DNA from: Microbacteriaceae bacterium VKM Ac-2855
Lineage (GTDB): Bacteria > Actinomycetota > Actinomycetes > Actinomycetales > Microbacteriaceae
DNA: 64,000 nucleotides
Reading direction: 5' to 3'
Assembly (NCBI GenBank): GCA_013204985.1
Contig: JABMLG010000007.1
Location: 171,458-235,457, forward strand
The position numbers were made by a program, and so were the translations under genes. This document shows positions 51,631 through 60,468 of this stretch, piece after piece (position 1 is the first letter of the stretch; each line of letters begins with the position of its first letter). The notes beneath the pieces are model-generated. The model was given only the letters and a program-made list of their open reading frames with translations, was not told the DNA's origin and ran no database searches.

Positions 51631-52773
51631 TCAGGCGCCGGCGAGCAGGACGTCGATGTTGCCCGGCGCGAAGAGGTGCCGGCGCACCATCAGGGCCGCT
51701 CCGCGTACGCCGCCGGCCGGGTCGCCCGACGCCTGCACGATGTCGAGCGCCTGCGTGGCCAGGGGGAGTGAGCGGCGGTAGACGACCTCGCGCACCCCGG
51801 CGAGCACCTCCTGCCCGGCCTCCGCGATGCTGCCGCCGATGACGATCACGGAGGGATTGAGCAGGTTCACACAGGTCGCCAGCACTTCGCCGATGTCGCG
51901 CCCGGCGGCTCGCGTCGCCGCGACCGCGTCGCCGTCACCGGTGCGCAGCCGGGCGACGAAGGCGGAGGTGCTCGCGGCTCCCAGTCGCGCCGCGATCGCC
52001 GCTCCGCTCGCGATCGACTCCAGATCGGCCTCACCGTGTTCACTTGGCACCTGCACGTGACCGAGATCCCCGGCGGCGCCGAGAGCGCCGCGCTGCAGGG
52101 ATCCGCCGCTGATGATGCCGGCGCCGATGCCGGTCGAGACCTTGACGAAGATCAGATCATCGATCTCCGGATAGCGTCGCGCGTGTTCGCCGAGGGCCAG
52201 CAGGTTCACGTCGTTGTCGACCAGTGCCGGCACCGGGATGCGGTCGCGGAGGAAGGCCGGGATGTCGAAGCGGTCCCAACCGGGCATGATCGGAGGCTTC
52301 ACCGGGCGTCCGCTCGCGTGCTCGACCGGGCCGGGCACCCCGATACCGACCCCGGCGACGCGGACGTCGTGCAGGCCGGCGCCGAGCTCGTCGACCACAT
52401 CGAGGGCGTGTCCCAGCACGGCTTCCGGGCCGTCGGCGATGCGGATGCTCTCGCGACGCTCCGCAAGCACGTCGCCGTCGAGGTCGGTGATGGCGATCGT
52501 GGCGTGGGATGCGCCGAGGTCGATGGCCGCGATACCGCGTGAGCTCGAATTGAAGGCGATCCGGGAGGCGGGTCGGCCTCCGGAGGAGGGGAGGTCCTCC
52601 GAGCGCACGAGCCAGCCCGCGGCGGTCAGTTCGTCCAAACGGGCCGAGACCGCGGAGCGCGGCAGGCCCGTTTCCTCGACCAGCAGACCGCGACTTCGGG
52701 GCCGCCCGTCGCTGAGCAATCGCAGCAGGTCACCGGTCGTCTGGGTGACCCGGCGTGCGTGCGGCATGGCCAC
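51631..52773 (-). CDS. ROK-family transcriptional regulator
   Basis: The 380-residue protein has an N-terminal winged HTH (LLVEETGLPRSAVSARLDEL) and a ROK kinase-like domain (AAIDLGASHATIAITD, GVGIGVPGPV, DNDVNLLALGEH, STGIGAGIISGG). The usual CxCGxxGCxE zinc motif is missing; a shorter loop without cysteines (VPSEHGEADLES) takes its place. It likely represses the divergent dehydrogenase-isomerase genes in response to a sugar. GTG at 52773 or ATG at 52767. Confidence 0.9.
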   Translation of the reverse strand: MAMPHARRVTQTTGDLLRLLSDGRPRSRGLLVEETGLPRSAVSARLDELTAAGWLVRSEDLPSSGGRPASRIAFNSSSRGIAAIDLGASHATIAITDLDGDVLAERRESIRIADGPEAVLGHALDVVDELGAGLHDVRVAGVGIGVPGPVEHASGRPVKPPIMPGWDRFDIPAFLRDRIPVPALVDNDVNLLALGEHARRYPEIDDLIFVKVSTGIGAGIISGGSLQRGALGAAGDLGHVQVPSEHGEADLESIASGAAIAARLGAASTSAFVARLRTGDGDAVAATRAAGRDIGEVLATCVNLLNPSVIVIGGSIAEAGQEVLAGVREVVYRRSLPLATQALDIVQASGDPAGGVRGAALMVRRHLFAPGNIDVLLAGA

Positions 52774-52842
52774 GAGTCAACCACAGCCGTCGCTTCCGCC
52801 CGACTCCGCCATACCTTTTTTGTGAATCGTGCAGAGTTTTGC

Positions 52843-52871
52843 TTGTAAAAGTGCAGAAGTGTCCGTAACGT
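52843..52871 (+). promoter_or_regulatory. promoter of the ROK-adjacent dehydrogenase module
   Basis: TTGTAA (52843-52848) and TAACGT (52866-52871) are separated by 17 bases. AT-rich runs just upstream (52815-52840) may hold the ROK operator. Confidence 0.5.
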
Positions 52872-52929
52872 ACAGGCAGCCCCGATCCGCGGGGCGGCAC
52901 TGTCCGTTCGACTCGATGAGGAGCCTCAG

Positions 52930-53034
52930 GTGGCCACGCCCCGATTCCCGCATTCCGTTCCGATCCGCCGCCGCGCCGTCGCGGTGAGGCCGGAGCATCC
53001 GCAGCCGTCCGTCGTCGCCCACCGGGTCGTCTGA
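52930..53034 (+). CDS. possible 34-aa leader peptide coupled to Gfo/Idh gene
   Basis: GTG preceded by GAGGAGCCTCA opens a 34-codon frame (Arg/Pro/Val-rich) ending in TGATG, so its stop overlaps the dehydrogenase ATG. The dehydrogenase has no ribosome site of its own, suggesting reinitiation. The peptide sequence has no recognised family. Confidence 0.45.
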   Translation: MATPRFPHSVPIRRRAVAVRPEHPQPSVVAHRVV

Positions 53035-54167
53035 TGGGCAGCATCGAAGACGGCGTGCGCGGCACGGCGGTCAGTGGCCTGCGCATCGGCGTGCTCGGCG
53101 GCGGATTCATGGCCACGGTGCATAGCCGAGCGGCCCGCAGTGCGGGAGCGGTGCTCGCCGGCATCGCCTCGTCCACACCCGAGAAGAGCGCTGCTGCGGC
53201 GGCTTCACTGGGCTTCGAGCGCGGCTACGTCTCCGCCGAGGAGCTGATCGGTGACCCGTCCATCGATGTGGTTCACGTCTGCACCCCCAACGCGACGCAT
53301 GCCGCGCTCGCTCTGGCCGCGATTGCGGCGGGTAAACACGTGGTGTGCGAGAAGCCGCTCGCCGGCACCGTCGACGAGGCGACGGAACTCGTCGAGGCGG
53401 CTCGGCGTGCGGGTGTGGTGAACACCGTGCCGTTCGCTTACCGCTTCCACCCGATGGTGCGTGAGGCGCGCGCTCGGGTGGCCCGCGGAGACACCGGCCG
53501 ACTGGTGCAGGTGCGCGGCACCTACTTGCAGGATTGGATGCTCGGGGCCGACGACGACAACTGGCGCGTCGACTCGGCGGCAGGCGGTGCCTCGCGCGCC
53601 TTCGGTGACGTCGGGTCGCACCTCGTCGACCTGCTCGAGTTCATCGCCGGCGAGCGCATCGTCTCGCTGACGGCCCTGACCTCGACGATCTACCCCGAGC
53701 GCGGCGGAAGACCGGTCCACACGGAGGACCTGGTCGGCGCGATCGTGAGGCTCGCGGGCGGTGCGATCGGTACATTGCTCGTCTCCCAGGTCGCAGCGGG
53801 GCATCGCAACGAACTCGTGCTCGAGCTCTCGGGAGTCGATGAGAGCGTGCGCTTCGAGCAGGAGAACCCCGAGACGCTGTGGATCGGTCGCCGCGACAGC
53901 GCGGTGACGATCCCGCGTGATGCGGGCATCCTCACCCCTGATGCATCGCGCCTGTCGATCGTGCCGAGCGGGCATCCGATGGGCTACCAGGATGCCTTCA
54001 ACGCCTTCGCACGCGACACCTACGCCGCAGTGGTGGGTTCGCCACCCGACGGCGTGCCCGTGTTCGCCGACGGACTCCGCGCGGCCACGATCACCCGTGC
54101 GGTGCTCGACGCGGCCGAGAGCAAGGCGTGGGTCGACGTGCCGGCGACGAGCGAGGTCTCTGCATGA
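53034..54167 (+). CDS. Gfo/Idh/MocA family oxidoreductase (module A)
   Basis: The 377-residue protein has an N-terminal Rossmann fold ([15 protein letters not shown]), the EKPLA motif with catalytic lysine ([14 protein letters not shown]) and a C-terminal alpha/beta domain ([16 protein letters not shown]). Members oxidise sugars or inositols with NAD(P). It overlaps the next isomerase (ATGA) and sits beside a divergent ROK regulator. Confidence 0.92.
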   Translation: MGSIEDGVRGTAVSGLRIGVLGGGFMATVHSRAARSAGAVLAGIASSTPEKSAAAAASLGFERGYVSAEELIGDPSIDVVHVCTPNATHAALALAAIAAGKHVVCEKPLAGTVDEATELVEAARRAGVVNTVPFAYRFHPMVREARARVARGDTGRLVQVRGTYLQDWMLGADDDNWRVDSAAGGASRAFGDVGSHLVDLLEFIAGERIVSLTALTSTIYPERGGRPVHTEDLVGAIVRLAGGAIGTLLVSQVAAGHRNELVLELSGVDESVRFEQENPETLWIGRRDSAVTIPRDAGILTPDASRLSIVPSGHPMGYQDAFNAFARDTYAAVVGSPPDGVPVFADGLRAATITRAVLDAAESKAWVDVPATSEVSA

Positions 54168-55189
54168 GCGACACGAGCTATGCCGCCACGCATCCGGTGA
54201 CGCTGTTCACCGGTCAATGGGCCGATCTGCCGTTCGAGGAGGTCGCACGGTTCGCTGCCGAGGCCGGTTACGACGGGCTCGAGATCGCCGCGTCCGGTGA
54301 CCACCTCGATCTCAAGCGGGCCGATGAGGACGACGCGTACGTGCGCGGCAAGTTGGAGCTGCTCGACTCGTACGGGCTGGAGGTGTTCGCGATCTCGAAC
54401 CACCTGGGTGGCCAGGCGGTGTGTGATGACCCGATCGATTTCCGGCATCAGGCGATCCTGCGCGACTACGTCTGGGGCGACGGCGACGAGGAGGGCGTGC
54501 GTCGCCGTGCGGCGGACGATATGAAGCGCTCGGCGCGTGTGGCCCGCAAGCTCGGTGTCGATGTCGTGGTCGGCTTCACGGGATCGAAGATCTGGCCGTA
54601 CGTGGCGCAGTTCCCGCCCGTGCCCGCAGCGGTGATCGAGGCCGGGTACGAGGATTTCGCGATGCGCTGGAACCCCATCCTCGACGTCTTCGACGCGGAG
54701 GGCGTGGTGTTCGCCCACGAGGTGCATCCGAGTGAGATCGCGTACGACTACTGGTCGTCGGTGCGCTCGTTGGTGGCGATCGAGCACCGGAAGGCGTTCG
54801 GCTTCAACTGGGACCCGTCGCACATGATGTGGCAGAACATCGATCCGGTCGGCTTCATCTGGGACTTCAAGGACCGGATCTACCACGTCGACTGCAAGGA
54901 CACGCGGATGCGACCGCAGAACGGCCGCGCGGGCGTGCTCGGCTCGCACCTGCCGTGGGGTGACCCTCGCCGCGGCTGGGACTTCGTCTCGACCGGTCAC
55001 GGCGACGTGCCCTGGGAGGACTCCTTCCGCGCGCTGGAATCGATCGGCTACACCGGCCCCATCTCCATCGAGTGGGAGGACGCGGGCACGGACCGCCTGC
55101 ACGGCGCGCGGGAGGCCGTGGACTACATCCGCTCGCTGTTGTGGCGGCTGCCCGAGCAGTCCTTCGACGCGGCGTTCAGTAACCAGTAG
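54164..55189 (+). CDS. sugar phosphate isomerase/epimerase-like TIM barrel protein (module A)
   Basis: The 341-residue protein is an AP_endonuc_2-type barrel with metal ligands in [30 protein letters not shown] and SIEWEDAG. Such enzymes isomerise or epimerise keto-sugars produced by Gfo/Idh dehydrogenases. Coupled to the preceding gene. A strong hairpin follows. Confidence 0.9.
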   Translation: MSDTSYAATHPVTLFTGQWADLPFEEVARFAAEAGYDGLEIAASGDHLDLKRADEDDAYVRGKLELLDSYGLEVFAISNHLGGQAVCDDPIDFRHQAILRDYVWGDGDEEGVRRRAADDMKRSARVARKLGVDVVVGFTGSKIWPYVAQFPPVPAAVIEAGYEDFAMRWNPILDVFDAEGVVFAHEVHPSEIAYDYWSSVRSLVAIEHRKAFGFNWDPSHMMWQNIDPVGFIWDFKDRIYHVDCKDTRMRPQNGRAGVLGSHLPWGDPRRGWDFVSTGHGDVPWEDSFRALESIGYTGPISIEWEDAGTDRLHGAREAVDYIRSLLWRLPEQSFDAAFSNQ

Positions 55190-55195
55190 TCCGGC

Positions 55196-55256
55196 GCGCT
55201 GTCGTTTTCGCCGCGCGCGGGTGGCATGCCTGCAGCGCGCGGCGAAACGACAGCGC
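55196..55256. terminator. 22-bp hairpin between convergent genes
   Basis: gcgctgtcgttttcgc... and its complement ...gcgaaacgacagcgc pair over 22 bases with one bulged T (arms 55196-55218 and 55235-55256). TTTT and AAA runs in the arms suit bidirectional termination. Confidence 0.8.
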
Positions 55257-55263
55257 GGGGCGG

Positions 55264-55644
55264 TCAGAGGGCCTGCTTGGCCTTCTTCTCGGCCTTCAGG
55301 CGGGCCTGGTCGCGGCGCACCTCGGCGTAGCGGTTGCGCTCCTGACGCAGCCATTCGGGCAGCTCCTCCAGCAGCGCGTCGATCTGCTCGGTCGTCAGGG
55401 CCTCGTCGATGCCGCCGCGGGAGAGGCCCGAGATCGACACGTTCAGGCGCGACGCGACGACGGAGCGCGGGTGCGGTCCGTTCGCACGCAGCTCGGTGAG
55501 CCAGGCGGGCGGGTTGGCGACGAGCTCGTTGTACTCGTCGCGGGTGACCGCCGCCTCCTGGAACTCGGCTGGAGCCGCGGGGAGATAGATCTCGAGCTTC
55601 TTCGCCGCCGTCGCGGCCTTCATGGTCTGGGTCGCCTTGGTCAC
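55264..55644 (-). CDS. DUF5997 family protein
   Basis: The 126-residue protein (starts MTKATQTMKAATAAKKLEIY) matches the actinobacterial DUF5997 family in character: Lys/Ala-rich N-terminus, SVVASRLNVSISGLSRGG, charged C-terminus. Function unknown. GTG lies six bases after TACTCT. Divergent from a LysR-effector-type gene, its usual neighbour. Confidence 0.75.
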   Translation of the reverse strand: MTKATQTMKAATAAKKLEIYLPAAPAEFQEAAVTRDEYNELVANPPAWLTELRANGPHPRSVVASRLNVSISGLSRGGIDEALTTEQIDALLEELPEWLRQERNRYAEVRRDQARLKAEKKAKQAL

Positions 55645-55722
55645 CCCGTAAGAGTAGTGCGGTTCGGCCCCCGGCAGCGCCCCGCGAGACGGCCACCGCG
55701 GGGGAAGGCCTACCCTGAGGGG

Positions 55723-56544
55723 ATGAGCGAGCAGACCGAGCCGGATCCGATCGAGCCGGCCGACACGGCGCAGTCGCGGCCCACGTTCCGCCTCGCGCTG
55801 GTGCCCGGGGTCACGCCCACCACGTGGACGCGGGTGTGGGCGCAACGCCGCCCCGAGTTGCCGCTCGCCGTCACTCCGATCGCGGAGGCGGAGCAGGAGC
55901 GGTCGCTGCTCGAGGGATCCGCCGACGTCGCGTTCATCCGCGGGCCGCTGACGGACGAGCACCTCAGCGCGATCGCCCTGTACGACGAGCAGCCGGTCGT
56001 CGTCGTGGCCCGCGACCACGCTCTGGCCGAGGCGGCCGGAGTCGATGTGGCCGATCTGGCGCAGGAGCACCTGCTGCAGGACCCGAGCGCCGTCCCGGAG
56101 TGGGCCGCCGTCGCCGCGGAGCTCGCGGACGGATCGCGGCGGGCGCTGCCCCGGATGCGCGACCTCGACGACGCGGCCGAGCAGGTCGCGGCGGGGGTCG
56201 GCATCCTGATCCTGCCGCAGTCGCTCGCGCGGGTGCACGGCCGGAAGGACACGAGGACCGTCGCACTGACGGGCGTCGCCGAGACGAGGATCTCACTCGC
56301 CTGGGTCACGGCGGCCAAGACGGATGACGTCGAGGACTTCATCGGCGTGGTGCGCGGTCGCAGTGCGAACAGCACGCGAGGCCGCGATCTCGAGGCCGAA
56401 GCGGCGGAGGCGAAGGCCGTGCAGAAGGCGGCCAAGGCCAAGAAGGTCGCCGCCAAGCGCGCCGCCGACCGCGCGAAACGCCCGGCGGCGCCGAGCAAGC
56501 CGGTCGCCCAGCGGTACCAGCCCCGCAAGCCGAAGCGGAAATAG
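55723..56544 (+). CDS. LysR substrate-binding-domain protein without HTH
   Basis: The 273-residue protein has two periplasmic-binding-type lobes like a LysR effector domain (FRLALVPGVTPTTWTRVW, VGILILPQSLARV) but no helix-turn-helix, and a Lys/Ala-rich basic tail. ATG is six bases after TACCCT (leaderless). Commonly paired with DUF5997; role unknown. Confidence 0.8.
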   Translation: MSEQTEPDPIEPADTAQSRPTFRLALVPGVTPTTWTRVWAQRRPELPLAVTPIAEAEQERSLLEGSADVAFIRGPLTDEHLSAIALYDEQPVVVVARDHALAEAAGVDVADLAQEHLLQDPSAVPEWAAVAAELADGSRRALPRMRDLDDAAEQVAAGVGILILPQSLARVHGRKDTRTVALTGVAETRISLAWVTAAKTDDVEDFIGVVRGRSANSTRGRDLEAEAAEAKAVQKAAKAKKVAAKRAADRAKRPAAPSKPVAQRYQPRKPKRK

Positions 56545-56656
56545 CGACCGCTCCGCGCCGGCGAGCGGATCCGCATCGGCCCCTGTCTCTTCGCGTCCAG
56601 TCGCGACAGAATGACGTCGTGCCCCTCATCGGCGAGGTGGCGGAGCGGAGCAGGAC

Positions 56657-57058
56657 ATGACTGACATCACCCTCGACCAGGCACGCGCCGTCGTTGCGGC
56701 GGCGAGCGAGGCCGCGGCCGGAAACGGCACTCTGATGAACATCGCGGTGGTCGATGCGGGCGGCAACCTGAAGGCGTTCGAGCGGATGGACGGCGCCTGG
56801 CTGGGCAGCATCGACATCGCGATCCGCAAGGCGCGCACCGCGAGGTTCTTCGACATGGAGTCGGGCGCGATCGGCACCCTCTCGCAGCCGGGCGGGTCGC
56901 TCTACCAGATCGAGGTCTCCAACGGAGGGCTGATCAGCTTCCCCGGCGGGATCCCGCTGCGCGTCGACGGCGAGATCGTCGGCGCGATCGGCGTGAGCGG
57001 CAGCACCGTGGAGGACGACCGGGACGTCGCCCAGGCGGGTGTCGACGCGCTGAGCTGA
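56657..57058 (+). CDS. GlcG/HbpS family heme-binding-like protein
   Basis: The 133-residue protein has the GlcG/HbpS (DUF336) motifs [20 protein letters not shown] and [19 protein letters not shown]. Relatives bind heme or cobalamin or sit near glycolate and sugar catabolic genes. GGAGCAGG precedes the ATG. Convergent with the LacI regulator. Confidence 0.88.
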   Translation: MTDITLDQARAVVAAASEAAAGNGTLMNIAVVDAGGNLKAFERMDGAWLGSIDIAIRKARTARFFDMESGAIGTLSQPGGSLYQIEVSNGGLISFPGGIPLRVDGEIVGAIGVSGSTVEDDRDVAQAGVDALS

Positions 57059-57065
57059 TGCGAGG

Positions 57066-58049
57066 TCAGCGCGGCGGCGCTGTGGAGGATCGCAGCACCA
57101 GCCCGGGTTGGATCAGCGTGCTCGTCGGCTCGCGATCGGGCTCGTTCAGTCGGGCCAGCATCTCCCGGGCCACGGCGCGGCCCACCTCCGCGTTGCGCCC
57201 GTCGATGGTGGTGATGGCGAGGTAGCGCGAGTGGGCGAGCGGTGAATCGTCGTAACCGATCACGGAGACGTCGCGCGGAACGCTGAGCCCGCGTTCCGCG
57301 ATCGCGGCGAAGGCGCCGAGTGCCATCGTGTCGTTGGCGGCGAAGAGCGCAGTCGTCTGCGGATGCGCGGCGAGCAGCGCGCGGGCGGCCGCGTAACCGT
57401 CTTCTTCGGTCGTCGCGCTGCCGTCGCCGTAGACCGGCACGGTCAGGCCCGCCTCGCGCATCCGCTGCTCGAACCCGCGACGACGCAGCGCTGCCGCCCC
57501 GCCCGCCCCGGTGAGGTGGCCGACCGCCGTGTGCCCGAGTCCGATCAGGTGCGCGGCCGCGAGCCCGGCGCCGTGCGCGTCGTCGTTGGCGACGCGATCC
57601 GCTCCTGCGACCGTACCGTCGCGGCTCCCGGCCACGACGGTCGGCACCGGGAGGGAGCGCATGGACTCGTCCGGTTCCGCAGCGATCACCAGGCCGTCCA
57701 CACGCATCGAGAGGAAGGCGTCGACCGGATGCGGGCCGAGATGCCGGTCGGCGACGCTGAGTTGGTAGCCGGCCGCGTCGAGCTGCTCCTGCATCCCGCG
57801 CAGAAGTTCGACGAACCAGAGGTTGCGGTAGTCGTCGATGACGACGCCGATGCTGCGGGTGCGATTGCCGGCCAGGTGCGCGGCGGCGCGGCTGGGCCGG
57901 TAGTCGAGTTCGTCGATGGCCTGCAGCACGGCGGCCCGGCGCTTCTCGCTCACGCGCGGCGAGCCGGTCAGCACGAGCGAGACGAGCGACTTCGAGACGC
58001 CGGCGCGCGCCGCGACGTCGTAGATCGTGGGGGATCCGCTCGTGACCAT
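57066..58049 (-). CDS. LacI-family transcriptional regulator
   Basis: The 327-residue protein has a LacI HTH (TIYDVAARAGVSKSLVSLVL) and a ligand-binding domain (IGVVIDDYRNLWFVELLRG, FAANDTMALGAFAAI). GGAGG precedes the ATG. It is divergent from dehydrogenase/isomerase module B and probably represses it through the palindrome at 58152. Confidence 0.93.
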   Translation of the reverse strand: MVTSGSPTIYDVAARAGVSKSLVSLVLTGSPRVSEKRRAAVLQAIDELDYRPSRAAAHLAGNRTRSIGVVIDDYRNLWFVELLRGMQEQLDAAGYQLSVADRHLGPHPVDAFLSMRVDGLVIAAEPDESMRSLPVPTVVAGSRDGTVAGADRVANDDAHGAGLAAAHLIGLGHTAVGHLTGAGGAAALRRRGFEQRMREAGLTVPVYGDGSATTEEDGYAAARALLAAHPQTTALFAANDTMALGAFAAIAERGLSVPRDVSVIGYDDSPLAHSRYLAITTIDGRNAEVGRAVAREMLARLNEPDREPTSTLIQPGLVLRSSTAPPR

Positions 58050-58103
58050 CGTGCCTCCGTCCGCTCGGTGAACACTATGCCCGCAATCACGCAGAAAGTT
58101 CCT

Positions 58104-58132
58104 TTGACAGGACATATGAGATGGCGTACTGT
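58104..58132 (+). promoter_or_regulatory. promoter of module B
   Basis: TTGACA (58104-58109) and TACTGT (58127-58132), spaced 17 bases: one of the clearest sigma70-type promoters in the window. Confidence 0.8.
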
Positions 58133-58151
58133 CGAGCGCGGCACTCCTGAT

Positions 58152-58163
58152 TGGAGCGCTCCA
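58152..58163. promoter_or_regulatory. candidate LacI operator tggagcgctcca
   Basis: A perfect 12-bp palindrome with central CG lies 19 bases after the -10 box, where LacI-family repressors typically bind. Confidence 0.65.
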
Positions 58164-58212
58164 TTCTCCTGGACTTTCAGGAGAACACCCGTGGCCCTTC
58201 AAAGGAGAGAAC

Positions 58213-59418
58213 ATGCCAGAGTCCCTCGGCGTCGCCGTCATCGGCGCCGGAATGGCGGGTAAGGCGCACGCCGCGGCGTATCGCACCGCGTCCGCCGTGT
58301 ACGAACCCACGCTTCCGCCCATCCGGCTCGTCTCCATCGGCGACGTCGACGCCGGGTTCGGCAGCGCCGCGGCGAAGCGCTTCGGCTATGAGCGCAACGA
58401 CACGTCGTGGCAGGCCATCGCCGAAGCCGACGACATCGACGTCGTCAGCATCGTCATCGCCAACTCCCTGCACCGCGAGGCGGTCGAGGGACTGCTGGCC
58501 GCAGGCAAGCACGTGCTCTGCGAGAAGCCACTCTCGGACACGATCGAGGATGCGCGGGCGATGGCCGAGGCCGAGCGCGCGGCGTCCGGCATCGGACGCA
58601 TCGGTTTCACCTACCGTCGCAATCCCGGCGTGGCCTACATCCGCGACCTCATCCGCGGTGGCACGCTCGGCAGGATGCGCCACTTCAGCGGACGCTACTG
58701 GACCGACTACGCCGCCGACCCGCGGATCCCGATCAGCTGGCGCTTCGCCGGCGGCCCCGGATCGGGTGCGCTGGCGGATGTCGGCAGCCACCTCTCGTAC
58801 ATCGCCGAATTCCTCGCCGGTGACGTCGAATCCGTCAGCGGAGGTCGCCTCTCGACGGTGATCGCCGAGCGCCCCAAGCCGCTCGGCGCGATCTCGGGTC
58901 GAGGACAGGTCGCCGTGTCGGACGAGCTCGTCACCGTCGAGAACGACGACTACGCCGCATTCTCGGCGACGTTCGCCCAGGGCGTCGGTGCCTTCGAGGT
59001 CTCGCGCGTGGCCCCCGGGCACGCGAACACTCTGACCTTCGAGGTGTTCTGCGAGAACGGTGCCGCGACGTACGACTTCCGCCGTCCATCCGAGATCGGG
59101 CTGTTCCTCGATGAGGGGCCGACGGCTCAGCGCGGCTATCGCCGGATCATCCTCGGACCCGAGCACCCTTACCTCCGCAACGGCCTCGCGATGGATGCCG
59201 CGAGCGTCGGTTTCGGCCAGAACGACGGCTTCGTCTACCAGGCGCGCGCGTTCCTCGAGGAGGTCGCGGGGATCCCCGAAGCCGACTCGCTGCCGCGCTG
59301 CGCCACGTTCGACGAGGGCGTGCACAACATGGAACTGCTCGGCGCGGTCACGGAGTCGGCGCTCGCCGGCGGCGCGACCGTAGCCGTGCCGGCGCAGAAG
59401 GTCTCGGTGAACGCGTGA
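58213..59418 (+). CDS. Gfo/Idh/MocA family oxidoreductase (module B)
   Basis: The 401-residue protein has GVAVIGAGMAGKAHAAAY (Rossmann), VLCEKPLSDTIEDA (catalytic Lys) and SGALADVGSHLSYIAEFL. AAAGGAG is placed well before ATG. It oxidises an unidentified sugar or polyol and overlaps the following isomerase (GTGA). Confidence 0.93.
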   Translation: MPESLGVAVIGAGMAGKAHAAAYRTASAVYEPTLPPIRLVSIGDVDAGFGSAAAKRFGYERNDTSWQAIAEADDIDVVSIVIANSLHREAVEGLLAAGKHVLCEKPLSDTIEDARAMAEAERAASGIGRIGFTYRRNPGVAYIRDLIRGGTLGRMRHFSGRYWTDYAADPRIPISWRFAGGPGSGALADVGSHLSYIAEFLAGDVESVSGGRLSTVIAERPKPLGAISGRGQVAVSDELVTVENDDYAAFSATFAQGVGAFEVSRVAPGHANTLTFEVFCENGAATYDFRRPSEIGLFLDEGPTAQRGYRRIILGPEHPYLRNGLAMDAASVGFGQNDGFVYQARAFLEEVAGIPEADSLPRCATFDEGVHNMELLGAVTESALAGGATVAVPAQKVSVNA

Positions 59419-60422
59419 AGCTCGGTCTGTACAACGCGATCCTGCACGACCGGCCGCTGCCGGACGCGCTGAAGGTCATCGCCGATCTCGGTCTGACCGG
59501 TATCGAACTCAATTCGGGCGGCTTCCTGCCGGCCGTTCACATCCCCACCTTCGACGACATCCTGGTGTCGGATGCGGCCCGAGACGACTTCCTCGGAATC
59601 TTCGATGGCACCGGCGTCGAGATCGCGGGGCTGAACTGCAACGGCAATCCGCTGCATCCCACTCGCGCGATCGGCGACAAGCACGCGGAGGACATCCGTC
59701 GCTCCATCCGTCTCGCCGGCCGCCTCGGCCAGAAGCGCGTCGTGACGATGTCGGGCCTGCCCGGGGGTGAGCCCGGCGCGACTCGCGTGAACTGGGTCGT
59801 CAACGCGTGGAACTCCGCGGCTCTCGAGGTGCTCGACTACCAGTGGAGCATCGCCGCCGCCTTCTGGAGCGAGATCGATCAGCTCGCGGTCGACAGCGAC
59901 GTGAAGGTGGCGCTGGAGTTGCACCCGCAGAACATCGTGTTCAACACGGCGGACGTGCGCAAGCTCATCGAGCTGACCGGCGCTACGAACGTGGGCGTCG
60001 AACTCGACGCCTCGCACCTCTTCTGGCAGCAGATGGACCCGGTCGCGGTCATCCGCGAACTGGGCCCGCTGATCTTCCACGCCGCCGCGAAAGATGTCCG
60101 TATCAACCCGGCCACCGCATCGCTCAACGGCGTGCTCGACAACTCGTTCCGCCGCCTCGGGCCGGATGAGGACCGCACGAACCTCGGTGGCGACGAGTGG
60201 GCGAACGAGTGGCCCAAGCCCGCCGCGTGGGACTTCGTCGCGCTCGGCAAGGGGCACGACACCGCGTACTGGACCGAGTTCCTCCGTGCACTGCACGCAG
60301 TCGATCCCGACATGCTCGTCAACATCGAGCACGAGGACGTCGAGCTCGGCCGCATCGAGGGCATCGAGGTCGCCGCGAAGGTGCTCAGGCAGGCGGACGC
60401 GAACCTCTTCGGGAACGCGTAG
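59415..60422 (+). CDS. sugar phosphate isomerase/epimerase-like TIM barrel protein (module B)
   Basis: The 335-residue barrel protein has metal-binding motifs VALELHPQNIVFN, GVELDASHLFWQQ, FHAAAKDVRI and VNIEHEDVEL. It differs from the module A isomerase but has the same family and gene order. GTG start. Confidence 0.9.
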   Translation: MKLGLYNAILHDRPLPDALKVIADLGLTGIELNSGGFLPAVHIPTFDDILVSDAARDDFLGIFDGTGVEIAGLNCNGNPLHPTRAIGDKHAEDIRRSIRLAGRLGQKRVVTMSGLPGGEPGATRVNWVVNAWNSAALEVLDYQWSIAAAFWSEIDQLAVDSDVKVALELHPQNIVFNTADVRKLIELTGATNVGVELDASHLFWQQMDPVAVIRELGPLIFHAAAKDVRINPATASLNGVLDNSFRRLGPDEDRTNLGGDEWANEWPKPAAWDFVALGKGHDTAYWTEFLRALHAVDPDMLVNIEHEDVELGRIEGIEVAAKVLRQADANLFGNA

Positions 60423-60468
60423 ACGCCCCGGTGAGGGGTCGGCCGTCAGGTCGGCCCCGTCTCCGGGC

